Assembly: GCA_963732695.1 (NCBI GenBank)
Contig: CAVTAP010000021.1
Coordinates: 248,001-312,000 of the forward strand
Source: CADEDH01 sp963732695
GTDB lineage: Bacteria; Actinomycetota; Acidimicrobiia; Acidimicrobiales; SZUA-35
Direction of reading: 5' to 3'
Length of the DNA: 64,000 bases
The notes under the pieces are model-generated. The model made no database searches. It saw only the letters and a program-made list of their open reading frames with translations, and was not told the DNA's origin. Positions 43,060 to 52,073 of the stretch are shown piece by piece (position 1 is the stretch's first letter; every line of letters starts with the position of its first letter). The position numbers and the translations under genes were made by a program.

Positions 43060-44100
43060 TCAGGCCGGAGAGCCGAACCAGCGGCGCAGGTGGGGCTCCA
43101 GGTCGTGTTGATCGCCTCCGGTCCAGGCGATGTGTCCGTCAGGGCGGAGCAGTCGGGCCCGGGTGTCGAGTTCGTCGCTCCCATCCACTACGTGATCGAC
43201 CCGGTCGGCCCAGCCTGCGGCCGAGAGCTCTCCCGTCCGATCGAGCAGAAGACCTCGGCCGGCAGGCATGAGTGAGTAGAGGCGTCGTCCCCGGCTCAGT
43301 TCCACGTCGCGCTGCCGTCTTCCGAGGTGCGGATGCCCGAAGTCGTACCGTACGCCAATGGCGATGATCTTCTCGATCAGGTACCGGTTCACGTCCTCGA
43401 ACTCCATCAGTTCGGCCAACAGGCGGTGCACGGCCTGGGGGCCCGGCTCGACTCGCAGGAGCTCTGCCCGGGCGCGGGCGTTGTCGAGCACGTCGGCGCC
43501 GACTGGATGCCGTTCGGTATGGCCTGAATACCGAGATTCAGGCCCTGACCTCCCATCGGCGGATGGATGTGTGCCGCGTCGCCAGGGAGGAAGACACGCT
43601 CGACCCGATAGTGCGTGACCAGCCGAGTGGCATCACCGAAACGGGACAGCCAACTGGCCGAATGCATTCCGAAGTCGGTGCCGGCGATTCGCCGAAGCTG
43701 CTCTCGCACCTCGTCCACCGTCGGCGTGGCGGCGCGGTCTTCGGCCACGTCCGCTCCGGGCACGACAAACCGGTAGACGCCGTCGGCGACTGCGAGGGCA
43801 CGCCGGGGAACGCCACGCCCAGCTGGCGGCGCACGGTGCTGCGGCTGCCGTCGGCGCCGACCAGGTACCGGGCGCTCAGCTGCTCTCCGTCGTGCAGGAT
43901 GACGGTGGCGTAGTCGTCATGCTGGTGCAGGTCGACGACTTCGCAGCCGCGCCGGATCTCCGCCCCCAGCTCGATCGCGCGCTCAGTCAGGAGCCTTTCG
44001 ACGATGGGTTGAGGTATGCCGAGGATGTAGGCATGGGCGGTATCCGCTCCAACACGAGCACCTACGACGCCGCCCAGGGCGATGCTGCCAGATTGCGATA
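43060..44100 (-). pseudogene. Decayed FAD-dependent aromatic monooxygenase (PheA/TfdB-like)
   Basis: Reading on the minus strand: AHAYILGIPQPIVERLLTERAIELGAEIRRG leads to the FAD motif GADGSRSTVRRQLGVAFPG; a gap and frame change near 43800 removes about 60 residues; then VYRFVVPGADVAEDRAATPTVDEV continues to the second FAD motif FLPGDAAHIHPPMGGQGLNLGIQ. A second deletion near 43530 removes the DA-NLGWKLA segment and shifts frame; then HTERHPVGADVLDNARARAELLR to the C-terminus LLRPDGHIAWTGG...LRRWFG. The N-terminal nucleotide-binding start (~90 residues) is also missing. All three frames are needed, so the gene is not functional. Confidence 0.85.
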
Positions 44101-44127
44101 GGTGTCCGACCCCGGTGTCGATCTACG

Positions 44128-44133
44128 TACCGT
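44128..44133 (+). promoter_or_regulatory. -10 box of the glyoxalase-like gene (leaderless)
   Basis: TACCGT, 6 nt before ATG 44140; it decides this start over the GTG at 44134. Confidence 0.55.
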
Positions 44134-44139
44134 GTGGCC

Positions 44140-44538
44140 ATGGCTTCTCGCGTGACGACCACCACCTTCAACTGCTCTGATGCCTTCGCCCTCTCCGAGT
44201 GGTGGAAGGAGGTTCTCGGCTACACCGATCTCCCGGACGATCCCAACGAACCTGGACACGACGAGTGCCTCATTGTCGATCCCCTCAGCGGACACCGGCT
44301 GTTGTTCATCGAGGTCGACGAGCTGCAGGCCCCGGTCGGTCGGATCCATCTCGATCTCGCCCCAACCGACAGACGACGAGACGAGGAGATCGAGCGGGTC
44401 CTTCGACTCGGGGCACATCAGGTCGCCGACCGACGACGTCCCGACGGAACCGGGTGGATGGTGCTGGCGGATCCGGCAGGAAACCACTTCTGCATTGTTC
44501 GGAGCGACGAGGAACGCGTCGTCGGTCGGTCCGCCTAG
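44140..44538 (+). CDS. Glyoxalase-like (VOC) domain protein
   Basis: The 132-residue protein is a single VOC-superfamily domain of the 'Glyoxalase_6' type: FNCSDAFALSEWWKEVLGYT, VDPLSGHRLLFIEV, RIHLDLAPTDR and GWMVLADPAGNHFCIV. The family spans metal-dependent lyases, dioxygenases and antibiotic-binding proteins; metal-ligand residues H (IHLDL) and the E/H pairs are not complete, so catalysis is uncertain. ATG 44140 is preferred as it stands 6 nt after TACCGT; the frame is open to 44134. It closes the island at the boundary with the minus-strand glycosyltransferase operon. Confidence 0.85.
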   Translation: MASRVTTTTFNCSDAFALSEWWKEVLGYTDLPDDPNEPGHDECLIVDPLSGHRLLFIEVDELQAPVGRIHLDLAPTDRRRDEEIERVLRLGAHQVADRRRPDGTGWMVLADPAGNHFCIVRSDEERVVGRSA

Positions 44539-44585
44539 GGGACTCGCCGTGGTGAGCGGTTCACCCGTCGAAGGAGAGCCGAGGC

Positions 44586-46943
44586 TCAGCTGAACAGCAG
44601 CTTGGCCAGGACGGCGGCAGCCTGGGCGAAGGAGTTGGCCCGGGCGTAGGCCTGGGCCCCTTCGGTGAGGGTGGCCCGCCGGGAGTCGTCGGTGAGGAGG
44701 CTGACCAGCACCTCGCCCAACTCGAAGCCGGAGGCGGCGACGTCGACCTTTACCACGGCGTCGTCGGGAAGCTCGGTCATGGCCCCCAGGTCGGTGACCA
44801 CCGTGGGCACGCCCAGCGTCAGCAACTCGGCCACCGCGGCCGACGACTCGGCGTTGGTCACCGCCCGCAGCTGCACCGCCACCGCCGCCGACCGCTGGGC
44901 CTGGAAGAAGGCCTCGTCGTCGAGGTGGTCGGTGAACTCCACGTGCTGTTCCACGCCGAGGTCGGCGGCCTGGGCCAGCAGATCCCGTCGGTGGTGGTCC
45001 TCCACCTCACCCACGAACCGCAGCACGGCCCCGGGCACGGCCGAGATCACCGACGGCAGGGCCGCCACCAACAGCTCGGGTTGCTTCACCGGCGACACGA
45101 TCCCGAACGAGGCGATGACAGCCCGCCCGTCGGGCAATTCGGCCGGCTCGCCCAGCTCGACGTCGCGGGGCAGCGCCGGACAGGGCAGGGGGTAGGCGAC
45201 CTGGGGCTGGACCCCGGAGTCGAGCCCCACCACGTCGGCGGCGAACGACGAGTGCACCAGCACCTGCTGGGCCAACGTCGCCACCTCCCGGGTGAGCCAG
45301 ATGCCGAAGCGGCTGGCCACATCGGGCGGGATCGAGGCCATCTCCTCCACTGCCGGGCGGTAGCGCTCGGGGTACAGCTCGGCCACGGTGGCCCCCACCG
45401 ACTCCTCCGTCAGGCGGTCGGGCGCCAGCCGGTGCACCTCGGAGTACAGGCCGGTGAGCCGGGCGTCGTGGAGCAGGACCCACCCCGGGTGGCGATGCAG
45501 CGTGTCGAGCATCTCCACGTGGAACCGGCTGTTGCCCATGAAGTACAGGATGCGGTCGAAGGCGCCGCCGGCCCGGATGGTGGGATCGAGGTGGTTGAGC
45601 GGGGCCACCGCCACCCCCTCGGGGGCCTCCACCTCACCGGCATCGGGATCGACGAACACCGTGACGTCGCAGTGGTGGCGCAGCGCCTCCAGCAGCCGGT
45701 AGGCGTAGGTGGCGATCCCCGAATGCTGGGGCGGCAGCGGGGTGATCAGGGCCAGGCGGGGCAGGGCCGGCACCCGCTCCACGCCCCGTCGCCGGCTCTC
45801 GGGCACGAGCGAGGCCACGGCCTCGGCCGTGCGCTGGGCGGCCAGATCCCAGGTGAACGGGGGCAGCTCCTGGTTGCGGAGCCGGTTGAGCAGCTCGGCG
45901 TCGCCCAGCGTGCGGGCCAGGGCCTCGGCCACAGCGTCGGTCGACTGGGGATCGAACCGGGCCTCGGGCCAGGTCTGCACCTCTTTCAACGACGACGAGT
46001 CGGCGCAGATCACGGGGGCCCCGCACTGCATGGCCTCCAGCACCGGCAGGCCGAACCCCTCGTAGATCGAGGGGAAGACCACGAGCTCGGCCCCCTGGTA
46101 GAGGCGGCCCAGCGTGTCGTCGCTGACGAACCCGGTGGCCAGCACCTCGCCCGGGATCCCCTCCTCGGCCTGTACCCGGTCGAGCAGCTCCCGGGCGTAG
46201 TCGTCGATGCGGCACACCAGCACCAGCTGGTGGCGGGCCCGCACGTCGGGGGCCAGCCGGGCGTAGGCGGCGATCGTGCGCTCGATGTTCTTGCGCCGCT
46301 CGATGCCCGACGGGAACAGGATGTAGCCCGGCCGCAGCCCGGGTATCTCGTTGCGCTCCACCAGCCGGGCGGCCACGTCGGTGTGGGGGACCCCGGGTCG
46401 CCGGAACCGGGCATCGGCCCCGGCGCCGATCATCGTGATCCGCTCGGGGTCCACCCCGAGCAACGACACGGCGTCGTCGGCCGAGGCCTGGGAGATGGCG
46501 AGCAGGTGGTCGACGCTGGTGAGCGAGGCGGCCCGGCTCAGGTAGTGGTGGCGCACGTCGGCCCGCTGGAGATACCAGTCGGCGAACTTCGCCGGGATCA
46601 GGTCGTAGAGGATGGCGGCCGTGGCCCAGCGGGGGGTGCGGGCCCACGGGGGCAGCACCCGGTCGATCGACTCGTCCATCTCGAACAGCGACCCGGCCAC
46701 GAACACACCACCGGCGCTGGGCCGGCGATGGGGATCGTCGCCCTCGTAGCGCACCAGCTTGCCGGTGGCGATCAGCGGCTCGGCCCCGGCGGGCAGCGGC
46801 AGCCGGGGATCGACCAGGTACTGGGTGACGAGCGACGGGTTCGTGCGCTCCAGGGCCAGGGCCAGGTGGAGCACGTAGCGGGCGATGCCCCGCTCGCCAT
46901 GGTCCCGGCTCTGGAACCCGATGAGGTCGTAGATCACGTTCAC
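44586..46943 (-). CDS. Tandem GT4-GT4 fusion glycosyltransferase
   Basis: The 785-residue protein contains two complete GT-B units. Unit 1 (about 1-385): NVIYDLIGFQSRDHGERGIARYVLHLALALE ... FPSGIERRKNIERT ... FPSIYEGFGLPVLEAMQCGAPVI. Unit 2 (about 410-785): ALITPLPPQHSGIATYAYRLLEAL ... SFGIVSPVKQPELLVAALP ... AELLTLGVPTVVTDLG. The second unit lacks the clear E-x7-E of the first (E-S-S-A-A-V-A-E remains). GTG 46941-46943 overlaps the methyltransferase stop (GTGA). Two consecutive sugar additions by one polypeptide are the obvious inference for polysaccharide assembly. This is the last gene of the fcl operon. Confidence 0.9.
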   Translation of the reverse strand: MNVIYDLIGFQSRDHGERGIARYVLHLALALERTNPSLVTQYLVDPRLPLPAGAEPLIATGKLVRYEGDDPHRRPSAGGVFVAGSLFEMDESIDRVLPPWARTPRWATAAILYDLIPAKFADWYLQRADVRHHYLSRAASLTSVDHLLAISQASADDAVSLLGVDPERITMIGAGADARFRRPGVPHTDVAARLVERNEIPGLRPGYILFPSGIERRKNIERTIAAYARLAPDVRARHQLVLVCRIDDYARELLDRVQAEEGIPGEVLATGFVSDDTLGRLYQGAELVVFPSIYEGFGLPVLEAMQCGAPVICADSSSLKEVQTWPEARFDPQSTDAVAEALARTLGDAELLNRLRNQELPPFTWDLAAQRTAEAVASLVPESRRRGVERVPALPRLALITPLPPQHSGIATYAYRLLEALRHHCDVTVFVDPDAGEVEAPEGVAVAPLNHLDPTIRAGGAFDRILYFMGNSRFHVEMLDTLHRHPGWVLLHDARLTGLYSEVHRLAPDRLTEESVGATVAELYPERYRPAVEEMASIPPDVASRFGIWLTREVATLAQQVLVHSSFAADVVGLDSGVQPQVAYPLPCPALPRDVELGEPAELPDGRAVIASFGIVSPVKQPELLVAALPSVISAVPGAVLRFVGEVEDHHRRDLLAQAADLGVEQHVEFTDHLDDEAFFQAQRSAAVAVQLRAVTNAESSAAVAELLTLGVPTVVTDLGAMTELPDDAVVKVDVAASGFELGEVLVSLLTDDSRRATLTEGAQAYARANSFAQAAAVLAKLLFS

Positions 46944-48058
46944 GCCGCGGCCTCCGTTCGGCTGGCCACGATCATGACAACCCGCCCCGGGCCTGGTGGC
47001 TCGATCAGATCGGTGGCCTCCAGCTCCCAGGTGACGTCGTCGACCCGGCGGCCCACTGCGGCGTAGTGGATCCGCCATCCGTCGAGCAGCCGCAGCACGC
47101 CGTCACGGTCGTAGGTGCGTTCGACGTCGTTCACCGACGCCGGGCCGTAGGGGGTCGTGAGCACGAGGCGACCACCGGGGGCCAGCAGGCCGGCCACGTG
47201 CCCCATGGCGGCCACGTCGGCCCCGGCGGGGTCGCCGGCCTCGGGCCCGACGCCGGGATAGTGGCCGAGGCCCACGTGCTCGATGGCCGACAGCAGCACC
47301 ACGGCGTCGAAGGGCTCGGAGGGGGCGAGGCTGCCGATCGGCCCCTGGTGCACGCTGAGGTTGGGATGGCGGAACGGGTAGCCCTGGGGCTCGGCCACCG
47401 TCACCCGGTACCCGAGCGAGGCCAGCGACAGGGCCACGGTGCTCTCGGCCCCGCCGACGTCGAGCACCCGGGTGCCGGGGGCCAGGTCGCCCAGGGCGGC
47501 GAACACGAAGGGCTGCTCCAGGATGCGTTCGTTGACCGAGCCCAGGCGGGCCCCGCCCTCCTGCCACTCCACCGTGACCGGGCTGTTGACCCAGAGCCCG
47601 GCGTCGGCCAGGGGGCCCTGGTGGGAGGCGGCGTAGTTGAGGAAGGCGCTGGCGCCGGCGTCGATGGCATCGAGGCGGGCCCCCGTGAGCTCCCGCAGCC
47701 GCACCGACGGCGCCACCTGGGCGATGCGCTCCACGATGTCCTTGCGGGCGAACCCGATCTCGCTGCGCACCGCGCTCAGCTCGGCCGCCAGCGCCTCCGA
47801 CTCGGCCTGCACCTGGCGCACGGTCTGCTCCATGGCCATCAGGCGGGCCCCCTGAAGGGCGAGCTGGTCGGAGATGGCGTTGTGGCTCGACACCAGCGTG
47901 CCCGACACCTCGTCCATGCGGAAGTCCATGTGGTTGAACTTGCCAACCATCTCGTGGTTGACGGAGTGGATCAGGTTCTCGAGCCCCGACCGGTAGCGGC
48001 GGACCACCCGGCGAACAGGACCTCGGACCGGTCGGGCGGCCCGGCGGAGAATGTTCAT
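46940..48058 (-). CDS. SAM-dependent methyltransferase with N-terminal coiled coil
   Basis: The protein is 372 residues (or 376/386 if ATG 48070/48100 is used; no ribosome site decides). An arginine-rich start (RRAARPVRGPVRRVVRRYR) leads to a long coiled-coil/helical region (about 40-150) and a class I methyltransferase domain (about 180-372) with RVLDVGGAESTVALSLASLG, FDAVVLLSAIEHVGLGHY and GGRLVLTTPYGP. Capsule and O-antigen loci often use such coiled-coil methyltransferases to cap chains and set their length (WbdD-like logic). It is coupled to the downstream GT4-GT4 gene by a GTGA overlap. Confidence 0.85.
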   Translation of the reverse strand: MNILRRAARPVRGPVRRVVRRYRSGLENLIHSVNHEMVGKFNHMDFRMDEVSGTLVSSHNAISDQLALQGARLMAMEQTVRQVQAESEALAAELSAVRSEIGFARKDIVERIAQVAPSVRLRELTGARLDAIDAGASAFLNYAASHQGPLADAGLWVNSPVTVEWQEGGARLGSVNERILEQPFVFAALGDLAPGTRVLDVGGAESTVALSLASLGYRVTVAEPQGYPFRHPNLSVHQGPIGSLAPSEPFDAVVLLSAIEHVGLGHYPGVGPEAGDPAGADVAAMGHVAGLLAPGGRLVLTTPYGPASVNDVERTYDRDGVLRLLDGWRIHYAAVGRRVDDVTWELEATDLIEPPGPGRVVMIVASRTEAAA

Positions 48059-48140
48059 GGGACCAATCATGGCGCGTGGGTATGCCCTTCCGGCGCGCAT
48101 CCCTATGGGTTTGTTCTCACGGACCGTGGTGGCTGCAGTA

Positions 48141-49535
48141 TCAGGCCTGGTGGTGCGTGTCGCCGTCCCGACGGGCTGCTTCCAGCTCCGTCACGGCCTC
48201 CACGGTCGCCTTCTGGAGCGCTTCCAGATGGGTCACGATCGGCTGCAGCTCCCAGTCCAGCACCCGCCGGATCAACCGCTTCACCTGGCTCACACCGGGC
48301 CGGGCCGACACCATCTCGGGCCGCAGCACCGAGCCCAGGGCCAGCAGTGGGTCAACCGGCGAGGCGCCGCCGGCTTCGCCCCCGGACGGGCCGGGGCCGC
48401 CGCCGAGGTGGCGGGACCGGACCCGACGGCGGATCTGCGACTCCACGTCGTCCCGCCGGGGACGGTCGACATCGACCGTCCACTCCTCCACCGGCTCGGG
48501 GGCCGGGCGGGCGCCCCCGGCGGGGGGCAGGCGATCGGCCGTGGTCTGGGCCCGCTCCTTCATGGCCTGCACCAGAGACTCCACGTCGCCGAAGAACAGG
48601 GTGCCGGGCGGAGCCTGGTCGCCGATGCCACCCACGTCGGTGGCGATCACGGGCCGGCCGTAGAGCTTGGCCCGCTCCAGCACGCCGGAGGACCAGATCT
48701 CCCGGTACGGCAGCACCACGGTGTCGGCGGCCACGATCCAGCGGTCGAACTCCTCGTCGCTCACGTACTTGTTGTGCAGGTGGGCCCCGGTGGTGACCCG
48801 GCACAGCAGTTCCAGGCGCCGGGCGTAGGCCAGGAGGTCGGGGTGGTCGACCCGCACCGAGCCCACCACGTGGAGTGACGCCTGGCCGGCCAGGCCGGCG
48901 CGGCCGAAGGCGTCGACGGCCAGGTCGTAGCCCTTGTGCTCCTGGAGGAAGCCGATGGCCAGGAACACGTGCTCGCTCCCGTCGAGGCCGAGCTCGGCCC
49001 GGGCCACGTCCCGTGACACCTGGGTGGCGGCGGTGAAGCTGGCCCCGTGGTCCACCAGGGTGACCACGCCGGGGTCGAGGCCCACGGCCTCGCTCAGTTG
49101 GGTGACCTCGCGCTGGGTGTGGACGGTGACGGCGTCGGCCGCCTGCAGGGTGAGGTGGGCCAGGCGGCGCTCGACCGGGTTGCGGGCCAGAGGCCCGTAC
49201 TCGATCTCGTGGAGGCGGATCTCGAGGCGGGTCCGGGCCGCCACCAGGCGCAGACCGGCCCACACCGCCACCCGCTCGGCCGGCCCCCGGCACGCCCCGA
49301 ACAGCATCTCGGGGGAGAACTGGAGCACCACCCGCTCGTAGCGTCCGGCCCGGCGGGCCAGAGCGGCCATACCCCGGGGACCACCCAGCCACAGGTGGTG
49401 CTGAGCCGCCGAGGGCAGGGGCGACAGGACCTCGATGTCGACTCCCTCGGCCCGCAGCCGGCGGACCTCCTGCACCGCGTAGGCGGCGATGCCGTCCCGG
49501 TAGGGGGCGTACGGCGTGACCATCAGAATCGTCAC
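48141..49535 (-). CDS. GT4-family glycosyltransferase with C-terminal extension
   Basis: The 464-residue protein has a GT4 core (about 1-350): VTILMVTPYAPYRDGIAAYAVQEVRRL, VHTQREVTQLSEAVG, AIGFLQEHKGYDLAVDAF and LPYREIWSSGVLERAKLYGRPVIATDVGG. A Pro/Arg/Gly-rich extension (about 355-464) ends in a helical segment with QPIVTHLEALQKATVEAVTELEAA, perhaps a docking region. GTG 49533-49535 overlaps the stop of the preceding gene (GTGA); the open frame extends to 50471 in another gene's shadow and is rejected. It belongs to the fcl polysaccharide operon. Confidence 0.9.
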   Translation of the reverse strand: MTILMVTPYAPYRDGIAAYAVQEVRRLRAEGVDIEVLSPLPSAAQHHLWLGGPRGMAALARRAGRYERVVLQFSPEMLFGACRGPAERVAVWAGLRLVAARTRLEIRLHEIEYGPLARNPVERRLAHLTLQAADAVTVHTQREVTQLSEAVGLDPGVVTLVDHGASFTAATQVSRDVARAELGLDGSEHVFLAIGFLQEHKGYDLAVDAFGRAGLAGQASLHVVGSVRVDHPDLLAYARRLELLCRVTTGAHLHNKYVSDEEFDRWIVAADTVVLPYREIWSSGVLERAKLYGRPVIATDVGGIGDQAPPGTLFFGDVESLVQAMKERAQTTADRLPPAGGARPAPEPVEEWTVDVDRPRRDDVESQIRRRVRSRHLGGGPGPSGGEAGGASPVDPLLALGSVLRPEMVSARPGVSQVKRLIRRVLDWELQPIVTHLEALQKATVEAVTELEAARRDGDTHHQA

Positions 49536-50788
49536 GGGCGGTCTCCTGCCTGTCCCTCGGTACCTGCGGCTCCTGCTCCCACCGGGGCCGGTCCGGGCAG
49601 CCAGGCGTCGAGCGTGGCCTCCATCCGGTCGAGCACCACCGGCCACTGGTAGTGCTGCTCCACGTAGGCCCGGCCCGGGCGGGCCAGGGCGGCGGCGGCG
49701 TCGGGCCGGTCGGCCACGAACCGCAGGGTCTCGGTGAGCTCGGCCTGGCTGCGGTACACGAGGCCCGCCCCCGACCGCTCCACGTGCCAGCGGACCACGG
49801 CCGACTGGGCGTTCGCCGCCACCAGGGTGCCGGCGCACCAGGCCTCGAGCACGGTACGGGAGAACGACTCCATCACGCTCGGCTGCACGTAGGCCACGGC
49901 CGCCGCCATGGCGTTGTTGCGGGTCTCGTCGCTCACGAAGCCGAGATCGATCACCTTGTCGGCGATGTCGTCGGGGGCGTCGACGGCGCCCACCCCGGAG
50001 GTGACCAGCAGCAGGTCCACCGGATACTGGCGCACCAGGTCGCCGTAGGCAGCCAGCAGGTCGCTCCAGCCCTTGCCCCATTCCCGGCGTCCGGCGTAGT
50101 AGACGAAGGGGCGGGTGATGCCGGTCTCGGCCCGGAACCGGTCGGGTTGGTAGGACCCGGGGATGTCGATGCCCGACCCGATCACGGCGTGACGGGCCGG
50201 GACGTCGAGGAGGCGACGGGCCAGATCGGCCTCGGGGTCGGTGAGGAACCACACGCCCCGGGCCCCGCCCATCAGGGGGCGGAAGATGTCGAGGCGGGCC
50301 GTCGGCTCGTCGTGGAGGCAGGGCATGAGGATCGTGCGGCCGGGCACGATCTGGCCCACGGCGTAGGTGGTCCAGAACATGTAGGGGGCGAACACCAGGG
50401 CCCGGTAGTCGGTGCCGTGGTCGAGCACGTGGTGCCACAGGTCGGGCACCCGCAGGCTGTCGTTCACCCACAGCTGCTGGTCCGACAGGCTCACCCGCTC
50501 GCCGTTGAGGATCCGGGCCCCGATCCGCTCCCGGTGCACGCCGCCGGTGTCGGTCCTGGTGGGGAAGCGTCGGACCAGGATGCCCTCGTCGTCGCTCTCC
50601 CCCGGCGGGAACTCGTTGGCCCAGGTGTAGTGGTCACGGGCGCAGGTGGTGAGGATCTCGACAGGATGGCCCCGGGCCCGCAGACCCCGGGCCGCCTCGG
50701 CCAGCACCGCCTCGGCTCCACCCACCACGCCCGGACCGTACCGGGGCGGCACGAAGGCGAGCGTGCCCGGCGCCACCGGCGCCGTCAT
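49532..50788 (-). CDS. GT4-family glycosyltransferase
   Basis: The 418-residue glycosyltransferase begins LAFVPPRYGPGVVGGAEAVLAEAARGLRARGHPVEILTT, a typical GT4 N-domain with the GG.E loop, and has FVYYAGRREWGKGWSDLLAAY, LGFVSDETRNNAMAAAVAYVQPSVMESFSRTVLEAWCAGTLVAA with the E-x7-E pair (SFSRTVLE). ATG 50786-50788 overlaps the fcl stop (ATGA). No domain beyond GT-B is apparent. Acceptor and donor cannot be named; GDP-fucose made by the next gene is a plausible donor for one enzyme in the operon. Confidence 0.9.
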   Translation of the reverse strand: MTAPVAPGTLAFVPPRYGPGVVGGAEAVLAEAARGLRARGHPVEILTTCARDHYTWANEFPPGESDDEGILVRRFPTRTDTGGVHRERIGARILNGERVSLSDQQLWVNDSLRVPDLWHHVLDHGTDYRALVFAPYMFWTTYAVGQIVPGRTILMPCLHDEPTARLDIFRPLMGGARGVWFLTDPEADLARRLLDVPARHAVIGSGIDIPGSYQPDRFRAETGITRPFVYYAGRREWGKGWSDLLAAYGDLVRQYPVDLLLVTSGVGAVDAPDDIADKVIDLGFVSDETRNNAMAAAVAYVQPSVMESFSRTVLEAWCAGTLVAANAQSAVVRWHVERSGAGLVYRSQAELTETLRFVADRPDAAAALARPGRAYVEQHYQWPVVLDRMEATLDAWLPGPAPVGAGAAGTEGQAGDRP

Positions 50789-51810
50789 GCCCGGCCCCCG
50801 GCGGCGCCGGCGCCGGCGCCCCGGAGCGAGTCGAGGTTGTCGCCGAACCAGGCGTAGGTGCGCTCGATGCCGGGCCGCAGATCGATCTGATGCTTCCACC
50901 CCAGGGCGTGGAGCTTCGACACGTCGAGCACCTTGCGGGCGATCCCGTCGGGCTTGGAGGCGTCGAACACCAACTCCGCCTCGGGGTAGACCACGTCGCG
51001 GATGGTCTCGGCCAGCTCGGCGATCGTGAGGTCGATACCGGTGCCCACGTTGATGTGGCCCGACTCCTCGTAATGGTCCATGAGGAACACGCAGGCGTCG
51101 GCCAGATCGTCGACGTGGAGGAACTCCCGGCGCACCCGGCCCGAGCCCCACACCTCCACCTCACGCTGGCCGGCCAGCCGGGCCAGATGGAACTTGCGCA
51201 TCAGGGCCGGCAGCACGTGGCTGGACTGGAGGTCGAAGTTGTCGTTGGGGCCGTACAGGTTGGTGGGCATGGCCGACACGAAGTTGCAGCCGAACTGCTC
51301 CCGGTAGAACTGGCACAGCTTGATGCCGGCGATCTTGGCCAGGGCGTAGCCCTCGTTCGTGGGCTCCAGGGGCCCGGTGAGCAGCGCCGATTCCTCGATC
51401 GGCTGGGGGGCGTTGCGGGGGTAGATGCACGAGCTGCCCAGGTACAGGAGCTTGCGCACCCCCACGGCCCGGGCCGCCTCCACCACGGTGGCGTGGATCA
51501 TCATGTTGTCGTAAAGGAACTCGGCCGGCCGGGTGGAGTTGGCCATGATGCCGCCCACGGTGCCGGCCGCCAGGTACACGTAGTGGGGCCGGTTGGCGTC
51601 GAACCAGGCGCTCACGGCGGCCTGGTTGCGCAGGTCGAGCTGGGCCCGGCTGGCCGTCAGGAGGTTGGTGTGGCCACCGTCGGCCAAGCGCCGGACCAGA
51701 GCCGATCCCACCAGGCCCCGGTGGCCGGCCACGAAGATCGGGGCGTCGAGCGGGATCGCCGCGGTGGCGGGCTCGCCCGGGGCGGAGGGGGCGGGAGGGC
51801 TCACGGTCAT
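50785..51810 (-). CDS. fcl: GDP-L-fucose synthase-like epimerase/reductase (Fcl/WcaG)
   Basis: This is predicted to convert GDP-4-keto-6-deoxymannose to GDP-L-fucose (3,5-epimerisation, 4-reduction). The 341-residue SDR protein has PIFVAGHRGLVGSALVRRL (NADP motif GxxGxxG), the LGSSCIYP serine block and the Y-x3-K pair in GYALAKIAG, with the family motif MPTNLYGPNDNFDLQSSHVLPALMRKFHLA. ATG 51808-51810 lies 6 nt after TACCGT; upstream frame to 51882 is rejected. It starts the operon of five envelope genes. No GDP-mannose 4,6-dehydratase gene is in the window, so the substrate is made elsewhere. Confidence 0.92.
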   Translation of the reverse strand: MTVSPPAPSAPGEPATAAIPLDAPIFVAGHRGLVGSALVRRLADGGHTNLLTASRAQLDLRNQAAVSAWFDANRPHYVYLAAGTVGGIMANSTRPAEFLYDNMMIHATVVEAARAVGVRKLLYLGSSCIYPRNAPQPIEESALLTGPLEPTNEGYALAKIAGIKLCQFYREQFGCNFVSAMPTNLYGPNDNFDLQSSHVLPALMRKFHLARLAGQREVEVWGSGRVRREFLHVDDLADACVFLMDHYEESGHINVGTGIDLTIAELAETIRDVVYPEAELVFDASKPDGIARKVLDVSKLHALGWKHQIDLRPGIERTYAWFGDNLDSLRGAGAGAAGGRA

Positions 51811-51816
51811 GCCTCC

Positions 51817-51822
51817 ACGGTA
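51817..51822 (-). promoter_or_regulatory. -10 box of the fcl-glycosyltransferase operon (leaderless)
   Basis: TACCGT on the minus strand, 6 nt before ATG 51810; drives five overlapping genes. Confidence 0.55.
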
Positions 51823-52035
51823 GTGGCCCACGACGGGCACCCGGACCCGGCTGAGACATGGGGAACAGCCAGGGGGGAACACCGGTGGGGGCCGATCGTC
51901 GGCTAGGGTGAGCCACGACGCTTGTTGGTCACCCGACGAGCGTGGCGCGGCACCCCAATCAGGATCCCTCCGCTGGCTCCCTCTCCGTCACTCGGGCCGG
52001 CTGGCGTAGCCGATCCCTCTCGAGTGTGAACCTGC

Positions 52036-52073
52036 ATGACCCGTAGCCCACAGCATGACCCGTAGCCCACAGA
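52036..52073 (+). repeat. 19-bp tandem duplication of a translation start
   Basis: ATGACCCGTAGCCCACAG appears at 52036 and again at 52055 (period 19). The first copy opens a 10-codon frame that ends at TAG 52063-52065, overlapping the real start at 52055. It looks like a recent slip that left a tiny upstream ORF. Confidence 0.8.

Noticed and set aside
44134..44139. GTG start two codons before the VOC protein ATG
   Set aside because: It overlaps directly with the 3' edge of the -10 region; ATG 44140 is at the expected 6-nt spacing.
51890..52035. TAGGGT at 51903-51908 as a promoter for the HAD-like gene
   Set aside because: It could give a leader of about 140 nt, but no start codon lies at leaderless distance and no ribosome site was seen; too weak to annotate.
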